From: Martelella radicis
GTDB lineage: Bacteria > Pseudomonadota > Alphaproteobacteria > Rhizobiales > Rhizobiaceae
DNA: 64,000 bases
Direction of reading: 5' to 3'
Assembly: GCF_014196625.1 (NCBI RefSeq)
Contig: NZ_JACIDZ010000002.1
Location: 62,001-126,000, forward strand
In this document: positions 27,344 to 35,024 of the stretch, one piece after another
How the letters are laid out: each line of letters begins with the position of its first letter
Position numbering within the stretch: position 1 is the first letter of the stretch
Position numbers and translations under genes: made by a program
Notes under the pieces: generated by a model
Seen by the model: the letters and a program-made list of their open reading frames with translations, nothing else
Databases searched by the model: none
Told to the model about the DNA's origin: nothing

Positions 27344-28092
27344 TGGCTATTTCTTTCTCTCTTGAAGGCAAGCGCGCGCTGGTGACAGGCGCCAACACCG
27401 GTATCGGCCAGGGCATCGCGATTGCCCTCGGCGCCGCTGGTGCGGAGGTTTTATGCACCAGCCATCAGGACAGCGATGAGACGGTCAAGATCATCAAGGA
27501 CGCTGGCGGCAAGGCCGTCAGCGAGATCCTTGATCTTTCCGATCCGATGAATGGCAAGACGTTCATCGAGGCCTATGACAAGCCGATCGATATCCTGGTC
27601 AACAATGCGGGCCTGATCCGCCGCGATGACGCCGTCGACTTCACCGAGAAGGATTGGGACGACGTCATGGACATGAACGTCAAGGCGGTGTTCTTCACCT
27701 GCCAGGGCTTCGCCAGGAAGGTTCTTGAGCGCGGCGGCACCGGCAAGATCATCAACATCGCCTCGATGCTGTCCTTCCAGGGCGGCATTCGCATCCCCTC
27801 CTACACCGCATCGAAAAGCGGCGTGGCCGGCATCACCAAGCTGATGTGCAACGAGTGGGCGGCCAAGGGCATCAATGCGAACGCGATTGCGCCCGGCTAT
27901 ATCGCCACAAACAACACTGCCGCATTGCGCGCCGATGAAAAGCGCTCTGCGGAAATTCTTGGCCGGATTCCGGCCAATCGCTGGGGTGACCCGGCTGACC
28001 TGGGCGGCACTGCCGTCTTTCTTGCTTCGCCCGCGTCCGATTACATCAACGGGGCGATCCTTAATGTCGATGGAGGGTGGCTTGCCCGCTAA
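27343..28092 (+). CDS. kduD: 2-dehydro-3-deoxy-D-gluconate 5-dehydrogenase
   Basis: A 249-aa classical short-chain dehydrogenase that reduces the KduI product to KDG with NAD(P)H. Rossmann motif TGANTGIGQG (residues 15-24), NNAG, catalytic Ser in IASMLSFQGG, YTASK catalytic pair and the C-terminal VDGGWLAR are all typical of KduD. It starts on the last base of the kduI stop (TAATG), and its 3' end overlaps the start of the hexuronate reductase gene by about 20 bp. Confidence 0.95.
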   Translation: MAISFSLEGKRALVTGANTGIGQGIAIALGAAGAEVLCTSHQDSDETVKIIKDAGGKAVSEILDLSDPMNGKTFIEAYDKPIDILVNNAGLIRRDDAVDFTEKDWDDVMDMNVKAVFFTCQGFARKVLERGGTGKIINIASMLSFQGGIRIPSYTASKSGVAGITKLMCNEWAAKGINANAIAPGYIATNNTAALRADEKRSAEILGRIPANRWGDPADLGGTAVFLASPASDYINGAILNVDGGWLAR

Positions 28093-29539
28093 TGCCGAAA
28101 GCCTTCCCCGGTTGAAACGTCCGGACGCGCCGCGTCCGGGCTCGGGGATTGTGCATCTGGGCCTGGGAGCGTTTTATCGCTCCCACGGCGCAATTTACTT
28201 TTATGAAGCAATGCAGAAGTCCGGTGGTGACTGGGGCATTGTCGGCGTCAATCTGATGACGCCGCCGAAACAGCGCGAGATCTTCGAGCCGCAGGGCTTT
28301 GCCTATACGGCCGTCTCGCTCGCGCCGGAAGGCATCGAGCCGCAGGTTATCCCTGTGCTGAACGATGTGCTTGATGCGCCGGACGATCCGGAAGCCGTCC
28401 TCTCCCTGATGGCCGATCCGAAGATCAAGATCGTCACCTCCACGGTGACCGAAAAGGGCTATTGCCACTTCCCCTCGACCGGCAAGCTCAACCGCGAACA
28501 TCCCTTCATCATTGAAGACCTGAAGGACCCGAACAAGCCGAAATCGGCACTCGGTTACATCGTCCGCGCGCTGGACCGCCGCCGCAAGGCCGGCATTCGC
28601 CCGTTCACCATGATGAGCTCCGACAACCTGCCGAACAACGGCCATGTCGTCCACGCCGTCGTCGTCGAACTGGCCGGCATGATCGATCCCGAGTTGCAGG
28701 CCTGGATCGAGAAGGAAGTCACCTTCCCCTGCACCATGATCGACCGCATCGTGCCGGCGACCAAGCCGGAAGACATCGAGCGCGTCGCGCAGCTCACCGG
28801 CGTCTACGATCCGGTTCCGGTGATGCACGAGCCCTTCCGCCAGTGGGTTGTCGAAGACAAGTTCGTCGATAGCGAGCGTCCGGATATCGGCGCGGTCGGC
28901 GCCCAGGTCGTCGAGGACGTGACCCCGTTCGAGCACATGAAGCTTCGCTGCCTCAACGGCACGCATTCCTCGATTTCCTATCTCGGCTATCTGGCCGGCA
29001 AGGAAACGATCTATGACACGGTTTCCGACACGGTATTTGCGGCCTACTGCAAGTTCCTGTGGGAGAAGGAAATCATTCCCGCCGTTGATGCGCCTCCCGG
29101 CGTCAGCCTCGAGGAATACACCGCTGCCCTGTTCGAGCGCTATTCCAACCCGTCGATCCGCCACCTGACATGGCAGATCGCCATGGACGGTTCGCAGAAA
29201 CTGCCGCAGCGCATTCTCGAGACGGTTCAGGAAGACCTCGACGCCGGTCGCCCGGTCAAGGGCCTTTCGCTCGCGATCGCGGCCTGGATGCGTTACGTCG
29301 GCGGCGTCGACGAACGCGGCAATCCGATCGACGTGCGCGATCCGCTCGCCGAGAAGTTCAAGGCGCTTTCCGATGCCGGCGCAACGCCGCGCGACAAGGT
29401 CGAGGCGCTGGTCGGCGTTTCTGACGTGTTCCCCAAGGCGCTGCAGGACAACAAGGACTTCGTGGAAGGCCTCGTTGCCGCCTATGAGGGCCTCGTCGAA
29501 AAAGGCGCCCGCGCCATGGCCGAGGCCGTGGTAAAGTAA
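28070..29539 (+). CDS. Hexuronate reductase, mannitol dehydrogenase/UxuB family
   Basis: A 489-aa polyol-specific long-chain dehydrogenase. The N-terminal HLGLGAFYRSH binds NAD, and the catalytic Lys-Asn-His triad is seen in KLRCLNGTHS. E. coli UxuB (fructuronate reductase, 486 aa) is the closest known type; the tagaturonate reductase UxaB has a different N-terminal motif. Yet the dehydratase next door is of the altronate (UxaA) type, so this enzyme may reduce tagaturonate, fructuronate or both. The start is uncertain: ATG 28064, ATG 28070 or TTG 28082, the last having GGAGGG 4 nt upstream. All overlap kduD. Confidence 0.88.
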   Translation: MEGGLPANAESLPRLKRPDAPRPGSGIVHLGLGAFYRSHGAIYFYEAMQKSGGDWGIVGVNLMTPPKQREIFEPQGFAYTAVSLAPEGIEPQVIPVLNDVLDAPDDPEAVLSLMADPKIKIVTSTVTEKGYCHFPSTGKLNREHPFIIEDLKDPNKPKSALGYIVRALDRRRKAGIRPFTMMSSDNLPNNGHVVHAVVVELAGMIDPELQAWIEKEVTFPCTMIDRIVPATKPEDIERVAQLTGVYDPVPVMHEPFRQWVVEDKFVDSERPDIGAVGAQVVEDVTPFEHMKLRCLNGTHSSISYLGYLAGKETIYDTVSDTVFAAYCKFLWEKEIIPAVDAPPGVSLEEYTAALFERYSNPSIRHLTWQIAMDGSQKLPQRILETVQEDLDAGRPVKGLSLAIAAWMRYVGGVDERGNPIDVRDPLAEKFKALSDAGATPRDKVEALVGVSDVFPKALQDNKDFVEGLVAAYEGLVEKGARAMAEAVVK

Positions 29540-29548
29540 TCCGGGATC

Positions 29549-29575
29549 AAGGCGCCGGTCCGCCGGCGCCTTTTC
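29549..29575 (+). terminator. Terminator or attenuator between the reductase gene and uxaA
   Basis: A perfect 10-bp stem (29549-29558 with 29563-29572), 4-nt loop, then TT and CC. It may end the long uronate operon or reduce read-through into uxaA. Confidence 0.75.
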
Positions 29576-29606
29576 CACGCATATGCATTTTTCCAAAGGA
29601 GCTACC

Positions 29607-31133
29607 GTGGCTGAACTCTGTCTCAAACTTCACCCCAAGGACACGGTGTCCATCCTCGCCGGGCGCGCCGACAAGGGTGATACGCCGCTCGGCTTCGGCG
29701 TGCCGCTCGAAGCGCCCGTGACCCGTGGCCACAAGATTGCCAATACCGACATTCCCGAAGGCGGCGGCATCTTCAAGTTCGGCCAGTTGATCGGCTATGC
29801 CGCACGCGACATCAAGGCCGGCGAGCACGTGCATGTGCACAACTGCACCTTCGGCGACCATGGCCGCGATTACGAGATCGGCGCCGATCTGGAAGCCGCC
29901 AGGGCCGCCATCCCCGAAGTCGCGCCCCGCACCTTCATGGGCTATCGCCGCGCCGACGGCTCCGCCGGCACGCGCAACTACATTGCCATCTGCGGAACGG
30001 TGAACTGTTCGGCGACGGTGATCCGTCGCGCCGCCGACATCATCAACCATTCCGGCATTCTCGACAAATACCCGCATGTCGACGGCGTTGCCGCCTTTGC
30101 CCATGGCACCGGCTGCGGCATGGCCAATTCCGGCCCCGGCTTCGACAATCTGCAGCGCGTTCTCTGGGGCTATGCGACGCATCCGAATGTGGGCGCGGCG
30201 CTTTTCGTCGGCCTTGGCTGCGAGCAGATGCAGCTTGCCCGCATGCGCGAGATCCATGGCGAGATGGACGAAAGCCGTTTCTTCATGATGACCATCCAGG
30301 AGAACGGCGGCACGCAGAAATCGATCGACAAGATCGTCGACCACATCAAGGCACTCCTGCCGAAGGTCGATGAGGCGCGCCGGGTGGAGATACCGGTTTC
30401 CGAGCTGAAACTTGCCCTGCAATGCGGCGGTTCCGACGGCTTTTCCGGCATCACCGCCAATCCCGCGCTCGGCATCGCTTCCGACCTTCTCGTCGGCATG
30501 GGCGGCACGGTCGTGCTATCGGAAACGCCGGAAATCTACGGCGCCGAGCAGCTTCTACTGCGCCGCGCGGCCAGCAAAGAGGTGGCCGAGAAGCTTCTCG
30601 CCCGCATCAAGTGGTGGGAGGAGTATACCGAAGTCAATCACGGCTCGATGGACAACAACCCCTCGCCCGGCAACAAGCAGGGCGGACTGACCACCATTCT
30701 GGAAAAATCCCTCGGCGCGGTCGCCAAGGCCGGCAGCACGCCGCTGATGGATGTTCTCGAATATGGCGAGCAGATCCGCGAAAAGGGCCTCCTGTTCATG
30801 GATACGCCCGGATATGACCCGGTTTCCGCCACCGGCCAGATCGCCGGCGGGGCGCAGATCCTCTGCTTCACCACGGGACGCGGCTCGGCCTTCGGTTCCA
30901 AGCCGACGCCGACGGTCAAGGTCGCGACCAACTCCGCGCTCTATGCCTCCATGCCCGACGACATGGACCTCAACTGCGGCGACATCCTCTCCGACGGCGC
31001 GGACCTTCACAAGAAAGGCGAGGAACTGCTCGACTATCTGATCGCCACCGCCTCGGGCCAGAAGACCAAGTCGGAAGCGCTCGGCCTCGGCGACAACGAG
31101 TTCGTGCCGTGGCAGGTCGGCGCGACGATGTAG
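29607..31133 (+). CDS. uxaA: Altronate dehydratase
   Basis: A 508-aa dehydratase converting altronate to KDG. The N-terminal SAF domain (about 1-95, with HKIANTDIPEGG) is joined to the large C-terminal UxaA domain containing YRRADGSAGTRNYIAI, FAHGTGCGM and GCGGSDGFSGITANPALG-type Cys residues. Full-length fusion as in E. coli UxaA (495 aa). GTG 29607 is chosen because AAAGGAG sits 5 nt before it; an ATG at 29583 has no site. It supplies KDG to KdgK. UxuA (mannonate dehydratase) is absent from the window. Confidence 0.95.
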   Translation: MAELCLKLHPKDTVSILAGRADKGDTPLGFGVPLEAPVTRGHKIANTDIPEGGGIFKFGQLIGYAARDIKAGEHVHVHNCTFGDHGRDYEIGADLEAARAAIPEVAPRTFMGYRRADGSAGTRNYIAICGTVNCSATVIRRAADIINHSGILDKYPHVDGVAAFAHGTGCGMANSGPGFDNLQRVLWGYATHPNVGAALFVGLGCEQMQLARMREIHGEMDESRFFMMTIQENGGTQKSIDKIVDHIKALLPKVDEARRVEIPVSELKLALQCGGSDGFSGITANPALGIASDLLVGMGGTVVLSETPEIYGAEQLLLRRAASKEVAEKLLARIKWWEEYTEVNHGSMDNNPSPGNKQGGLTTILEKSLGAVAKAGSTPLMDVLEYGEQIREKGLLFMDTPGYDPVSATGQIAGGAQILCFTTGRGSAFGSKPTPTVKVATNSALYASMPDDMDLNCGDILSDGADLHKKGEELLDYLIATASGQKTKSEALGLGDNEFVPWQVGATM

Positions 31134-31163
31134 TCCGACGCCACACCCAAACGTTTTTCAGAG

Positions 31164-31196
31164 AGGCCGGATGCCGCGAGGCATCCGGCCTTTTTT
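31164..31196 (+). terminator. Strong Rho-independent terminator after uxaA
   Basis: A perfect 12-bp stem (31164-31175 with 31180-31191), 4-nt loop, then a run of T. Clear end of the uronate island. Confidence 0.93.
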
Positions 31197-31435
31197 CGTC
31201 CTTGTTTGAGGAAGATAGCGGATCTCAACGCCCGCTGAAGCTCGTATTCTGCCCGCGCCGAAGAACTGTATGCGTTATATTCAGCTAACATTCAGAAATG
31301 AACATCTATCAAGAATCATCCGTTTTCGAGCGTGAATACAGTAACTTAAGAAATCTTGCCTATTTTAGTAAAGTATCTTGCGCGCAATCATTCCGCGTGT
31401 CATAGAGAGAATAGACGGACAGGAAAGGGCATCAC
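31197..31435 (+). promoter_or_regulatory. AT-rich promoter region of the ferritin-Feo operon
   Basis: A 239-bp gap without a gene, markedly AT-richer than its flanks from about 31265 on. A weak promoter pair TTAAGA (31346-31351) and TAAAGT (31369-31374), 17 bp apart, is possible. I looked for Irr (ICE) and RirA boxes, expected for iron genes in this group, and could not match either with confidence. Confidence 0.4.
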
Positions 31436-31939
31436 ATGACCGTAACCAATGCTGGCGCCATGGCGCCGCAGCTCAATGAACTCCTGAATGGCGAGATGGA
31501 AGCCGCCCGCTTCTATTTCCAGGCCGCTGCATGGTGCAACCAGCGCAACATGGCCGGTTGCCAGAGTTTCCTTCTCGGCCATGCCAATGAGGAACTCGAC
31601 CATATGCGCCGCTTCCTCGCCTACCTGTTCGACCTCGATTTCGCGGTGAAGATCGCCGAGATGGAGGCCCCCGAGATCAAGGCCGAAACGCCGCGCGAAA
31701 TGTTCGCCGCCATTCTGGAAACCGAAAAGCAGGTGACCCGCAACATCTATGCGGCAACCACCCGCGCGGAAGAGGAAGGCGATCACGCCACCTTCGAATT
31801 CCTGCAGTGGTTCGTGCGCGAGCAGCGCGAAGAAGAAACGCTTTTCAGCGATATCCTCGACAAGATCGACCTGATCGGCGATGGGCCGCACGCCAAGTAC
31901 TTCATTGATCGCGAGATCGCGGCCATGGGGCAGAAATGA
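31436..31939 (+). CDS. ftnA: Bacterial non-haem ferritin
   Basis: A 167-aa four-helix-bundle iron-storage protein aligning along its length with E. coli FtnA (165 aa). Ferroxidase ligands are in place: E20, E53 and H56 in HANEELDHM, E97 in ILETEKQ, and E129, Q130 and E133 in FLQWFVREQREEE. The C-terminal YFIDREI matches FtnA YFIDKEL. It forms 24-mer cages that oxidise Fe(II) and store Fe(III). The stop overlaps feoA (ATGA), coupling storage with ferrous iron import, an unusual arrangement. Confidence 0.94.
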   Translation: MTVTNAGAMAPQLNELLNGEMEAARFYFQAAAWCNQRNMAGCQSFLLGHANEELDHMRRFLAYLFDLDFAVKIAEMEAPEIKAETPREMFAAILETEKQVTRNIYAATTRAEEEGDHATFEFLQWFVREQREEETLFSDILDKIDLIGDGPHAKYFIDREIAAMGQK

Positions 31940-32223
31940 GCAACGATCCAACCATGGAGACGCTCCGCGAGGGCCGGATCGTCTCGCTTGAAAGCCTCCA
32001 GCCCGGCGAAAGCGGCATTGTCGAAATCGTCGAGGCCGGAAGTTTCGAGAACGGGCTTTCGGTGCGCCTCAGGGCCCTCGGCCTTTCAAGCCCGCACCAG
32101 GTCTCCATGGTCAGACGCGCCTGGTTCGGCGGGCCGCTTGTCGTGCGCGCCGGCAAGGCGACGGAAATCGCGATCCGCCGCACGGAGGCCGAACTGGTCA
32201 AGGTGCGCAAGATCGAAGACTGA
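31936..32223 (+). CDS. feoA: Ferrous iron transport protein A
   Basis: A 95-aa SH3-like protein that assists FeoB. Hydrophobic beta strands, a central RLRALGLSSPHQVSMVRRA with GGPLVVRAG, and the closing TEIAIRRTEAELVKV match FeoA. A slightly longer N-terminus than usual (about 15 aa). Four-base overlap with ftnA. The feoB start follows within 1-141 bp, depending on which start is used. Confidence 0.9.
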   Translation: MSNDPTMETLREGRIVSLESLQPGESGIVEIVEAGSFENGLSVRLRALGLSSPHQVSMVRRAWFGGPLVVRAGKATEIAIRRTEAELVKVRKIED

Positions 32224-32364
32224 TTGAAGACAGAAGCGGCGCGACGAACGCGCCGGCTATCCAGAATACAAAGAATGCCGGAAACGGCGCGCGGGTCAAA
32301 ACCGAGCACACTGCAAACACCGGCGGGCGGAGCCTTTCCGCCGGCCCAAGCTCCGGAAGACGCC

Positions 32365-34203
32365 ATGTCTCATTGTTCGCCGGCAGAAGCCAATCTCGAC
32401 CTGAACGACGTTCCCCGCATCGCCATGATCGGCCAGCCGAATACCGGCAAGTCGATGCTCTATAACCGCATCACCGGCGCCAGCGCCTATGTCGGCAACT
32501 GGCCGGGCATCACGGTCTCGCTCTCCAATGCGCGCGTCAAACTCGGCGGCAAGACGCTGGAATTCGTCGATCTTCCCGGCATTTACGACCTCGAGGGCTT
32601 TTCCGAGGACGAGACCGTCGTCGCCGATTTCCTCAAGACCTATCCCGTCGATCTCGTCATCATCGTCATCAATGCCAGCCAGATCGACCGCCAGATCCTG
32701 ATGCCGCTGCAGGTCAAGCAGCTCGGACTTCCCGCCGTCGTCATGCTGAACATGGCCGACGAGGCGCGCAAGAACGGCATCGAGATCGATACGGAAGCGC
32801 TGTCCGCCCGCCTCGGCCTGCCGGTGCACCTGATCAGCGCCAAATATGGCGAGGGCTATCCCAAGGCGATCGACAGCGTCAGCACAATGCTCGACGGACG
32901 AAAGGAAGAGCCGCCGGTTCTGGCCGATTACGAAGCGCTGCGCACCACGCTGATGACCGACGAGACGCTTGCCGAAACGCTTTCCGGCGCCGTCGTCTAT
33001 CCCGAAGCGCCGCCGCAGACGACCACCCAGAAGCTCGACCGTGTCCTGCTTCACCCGGTTTTCGGCCTGCCGCTGTTCTTCGCGGTCATGCTGTTCGTCT
33101 TCTATATCGTCTGGTCCATCGGCCTGCCCTCGCAGGACTGGGTCGGCTTCATCACCGACTGGATCCAGAACCGCATCCTCGAACCGGTGCTGAGCCTCGG
33201 ACCGGGCTGGCTGCGAAACTTCGTCATCAACGGCATCTGGCTGGGCGTTGCCACCGTCGCCTCCTTCGTGCCGCTGATCATGCTGTTCTTCTTCTGCATG
33301 GCGGCGGTGGAAGACAGTGGCTACCTCTCGCGCGCGGCCTATCTGATGGACACATGGATGCGCCGCATCGGCCTCGACGGGCGGTCCTTCGTCATGCAGA
33401 TGATGGGTTTCGGCTGCAACGTGCCGGCGCTGATGGGCACGCGGGTGATGCGCTCGCAGCCGCTCCGGCTGCTCTCCATGCTGATCATCCCGTTCTCGCT
33501 CTGCTCGGCGCGCCTGGCGGTGTTCGTCTTCATCATCGCCGCCGTCTTCCCGCCCGCCCAAGGCCCATTCGTCCTGTTTTCCTTCTACGTCATCTCGTTT
33601 GCCGCGGCCTTCCTCGCCGCCGCGATCTTTTCGCGCTCGAAGCAGTTCAGGAATACCGAGCCCTTCGTGCTGGAACTGCCGCCCTACCGGGTGCCGACGC
33701 TTCGCCAGGTCTGGCTGCGCGGCTATGGCGAGCTCAGGGAATTCCTGCACCGGGCGACGAATTTCATCATTATCGGCACGATTGCCGTCTGGTTCCTGAC
33801 CAATTTTCCGACCGATGCCACCGGGCTCGAGACCTGGGGCGGCAAGCTCGGCGAGCTTCTCCAGCCGGTCATGGCCCCGATCGGGATCAACCCCTATCTG
33901 ACGCTGGCGCTGATCTTCGGCTTCATCGCCAAGGAAGTGGTGATCGGGTCGCTGTCGACGATCTACGCCATGTCTTCCGGCCTCGTCGCCCACCAGATCG
34001 CCGTCTCGGTCTCGCCTGCGGCCGCCTATTCCTTCTGCCTGTTCTGCCTGCTCTACACGCCCTGCCTGACGACGGTGGCAACGGTAAAGGCGGAAAGCCG
34101 GTCCTGGGGCTTCATGATCTTCTCGCTGATCTTTTCGCTCCTCTATGCCTGGGTGATCGCCTTCCTGTTCTACCAGGGCGCCCTGCTGCTGGGCTTCAAA
34201 TAG
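32365..34203 (+). CDS. feoB: Ferrous iron transporter B
   Basis: A 612-aa Fe(II) transporter from ATG 32365. The N-terminal G domain has G1 GQPNTGKS (23-30), switch G3 DLPGIYDL and G4 NMAD. The membrane domain has the two Gate motifs, including GFGCNVPALMGTR and SLCSARLAVF with their conserved Cys. Shorter than E. coli FeoB (773 aa) mainly in the spacer and C-terminus. The frame is open back to TTG 32224, abutting feoA, with another ATG at 32275; 32365 is preferred because GGAAG lies ahead and G1 then falls near the N-terminus. The next gene starts 10 bp later. Confidence 0.94.
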   Translation: MSHCSPAEANLDLNDVPRIAMIGQPNTGKSMLYNRITGASAYVGNWPGITVSLSNARVKLGGKTLEFVDLPGIYDLEGFSEDETVVADFLKTYPVDLVIIVINASQIDRQILMPLQVKQLGLPAVVMLNMADEARKNGIEIDTEALSARLGLPVHLISAKYGEGYPKAIDSVSTMLDGRKEEPPVLADYEALRTTLMTDETLAETLSGAVVYPEAPPQTTTQKLDRVLLHPVFGLPLFFAVMLFVFYIVWSIGLPSQDWVGFITDWIQNRILEPVLSLGPGWLRNFVINGIWLGVATVASFVPLIMLFFFCMAAVEDSGYLSRAAYLMDTWMRRIGLDGRSFVMQMMGFGCNVPALMGTRVMRSQPLRLLSMLIIPFSLCSARLAVFVFIIAAVFPPAQGPFVLFSFYVISFAAAFLAAAIFSRSKQFRNTEPFVLELPPYRVPTLRQVWLRGYGELREFLHRATNFIIIGTIAVWFLTNFPTDATGLETWGGKLGELLQPVMAPIGINPYLTLALIFGFIAKEVVIGSLSTIYAMSSGLVAHQIAVSVSPAAAYSFCLFCLLYTPCLTTVATVKAESRSWGFMIFSLIFSLLYAWVIAFLFYQGALLLGFK

Positions 34204-34213
34204 GAGAGAACGG

Positions 34214-34840
34214 ATGCGCCATTTCAGGGAAAACAAGACACTCATCGCGGCCGGCGGCATTTTCTTGATCATCGTCATCTCGGCGCTGACCTTCCTCAAG
34301 CCAAAGGGCATGCACGACCCGGCCGCGCGTTACGACCAGTTGCGCGCCTATCTGCAAAGCGGCGATTTTCGCGCCGCCAATACGGAAGCCTCCGAAATCA
34401 CGCTGGTGCTTGCCGGGCGCACCAATGAGGGCTGGCTCGGTGTCGAGGATGTCGAACGCCTGCCCTGCGCCGACATCGCCTATATGGACATGCTGTTCTC
34501 CGAGGCCTCCGGCGGCCGGTTCGGCCTGACGGCCCAGCGCCAAGTGCTGGACGACCTTCCGGAAACGACACCCGACGGCGTGCTGCTCTCCTCCGCGCCG
34601 GAAGCGCTGGTAGCCTTCGGCGATGCCGTCGGCTGGCGCGAGAACGGTGCCTGGATCAGCTATGATGACATGCGCTTTTCGCCGGCGGACGCACCGAAGG
34701 GCCACCTGCCGGTGTTCAAGCCGAGGGACGGCATCCGCATTCCCTTCAAGTCCCGCGATGGCCGGCCGCAAAGGGGCGGCGCGCTTTACGACCTTCTGAC
34801 TTCGCGGCTTGAAACCTGCCGGCCCGAGATCGCTGGATAA
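34214..34840 (+). CDS. Membrane-anchored GUN4-domain protein in the Feo operon
   Basis: A 208-aa protein with one N-terminal membrane helix (residues 9-27) and a soluble GUN4 domain (about 40-165). Matching motifs: YDQLRAYLQSGDFRAANTEA, EGWLGVEDVERLPCADI, GGRFGLTAQRQV, and the C-terminal block FGDAVGWRENGAWISYDD with PKGHLP. GUN4 proteins bind protoporphyrin IX and Mg-porphyrins and stimulate Mg-chelatase in oxygenic phototrophs. No chlorophyll gene is nearby; the gene sits 10 bp after feoB in an operon with ferritin. I infer a porphyrin- or haem-responsive partner of FeoB at the inner membrane. This function is not established. Confidence 0.88.
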   Translation: MRHFRENKTLIAAGGIFLIIVISALTFLKPKGMHDPAARYDQLRAYLQSGDFRAANTEASEITLVLAGRTNEGWLGVEDVERLPCADIAYMDMLFSEASGGRFGLTAQRQVLDDLPETTPDGVLLSSAPEALVAFGDAVGWRENGAWISYDDMRFSPADAPKGHLPVFKPRDGIRIPFKSRDGRPQRGGALYDLLTSRLETCRPEIAG

Positions 34841-35024
34841 GGGCGAAGCCGGCCTGACTTATCGTTGGCCGCTCCCAGTCCTTCAGCCCCTGCCACAAAA
34901 CATTCTCTTTCGTTTTCGTCAAAAAATGTGTATGAGCGCGGCAAGTGTAACAGGCGCCTCCCAATTGGCAGCGGTCCTCCCACCGTTGCGACATGCCCGC
35001 GCCCAGCCCCAGAGATCGATAAAA

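Noticed and set aside
31197-31435. Irr (ICE) or RirA box before ftnA
   Set aside because: AT-rich stretches give only partial matches; none has the expected spaced inverted repeat.
32296-34311. 671-codon open frame antisense to feoB
   Set aside because: Low-complexity, Arg/Asp/Gly-rich translation with no family resemblance; a by-product of GC-rich codon use opposite a clear feoB. The same holds for long antisense frames at 12390-13994, 24882-26411, 28061-29626 and 56948-59245.
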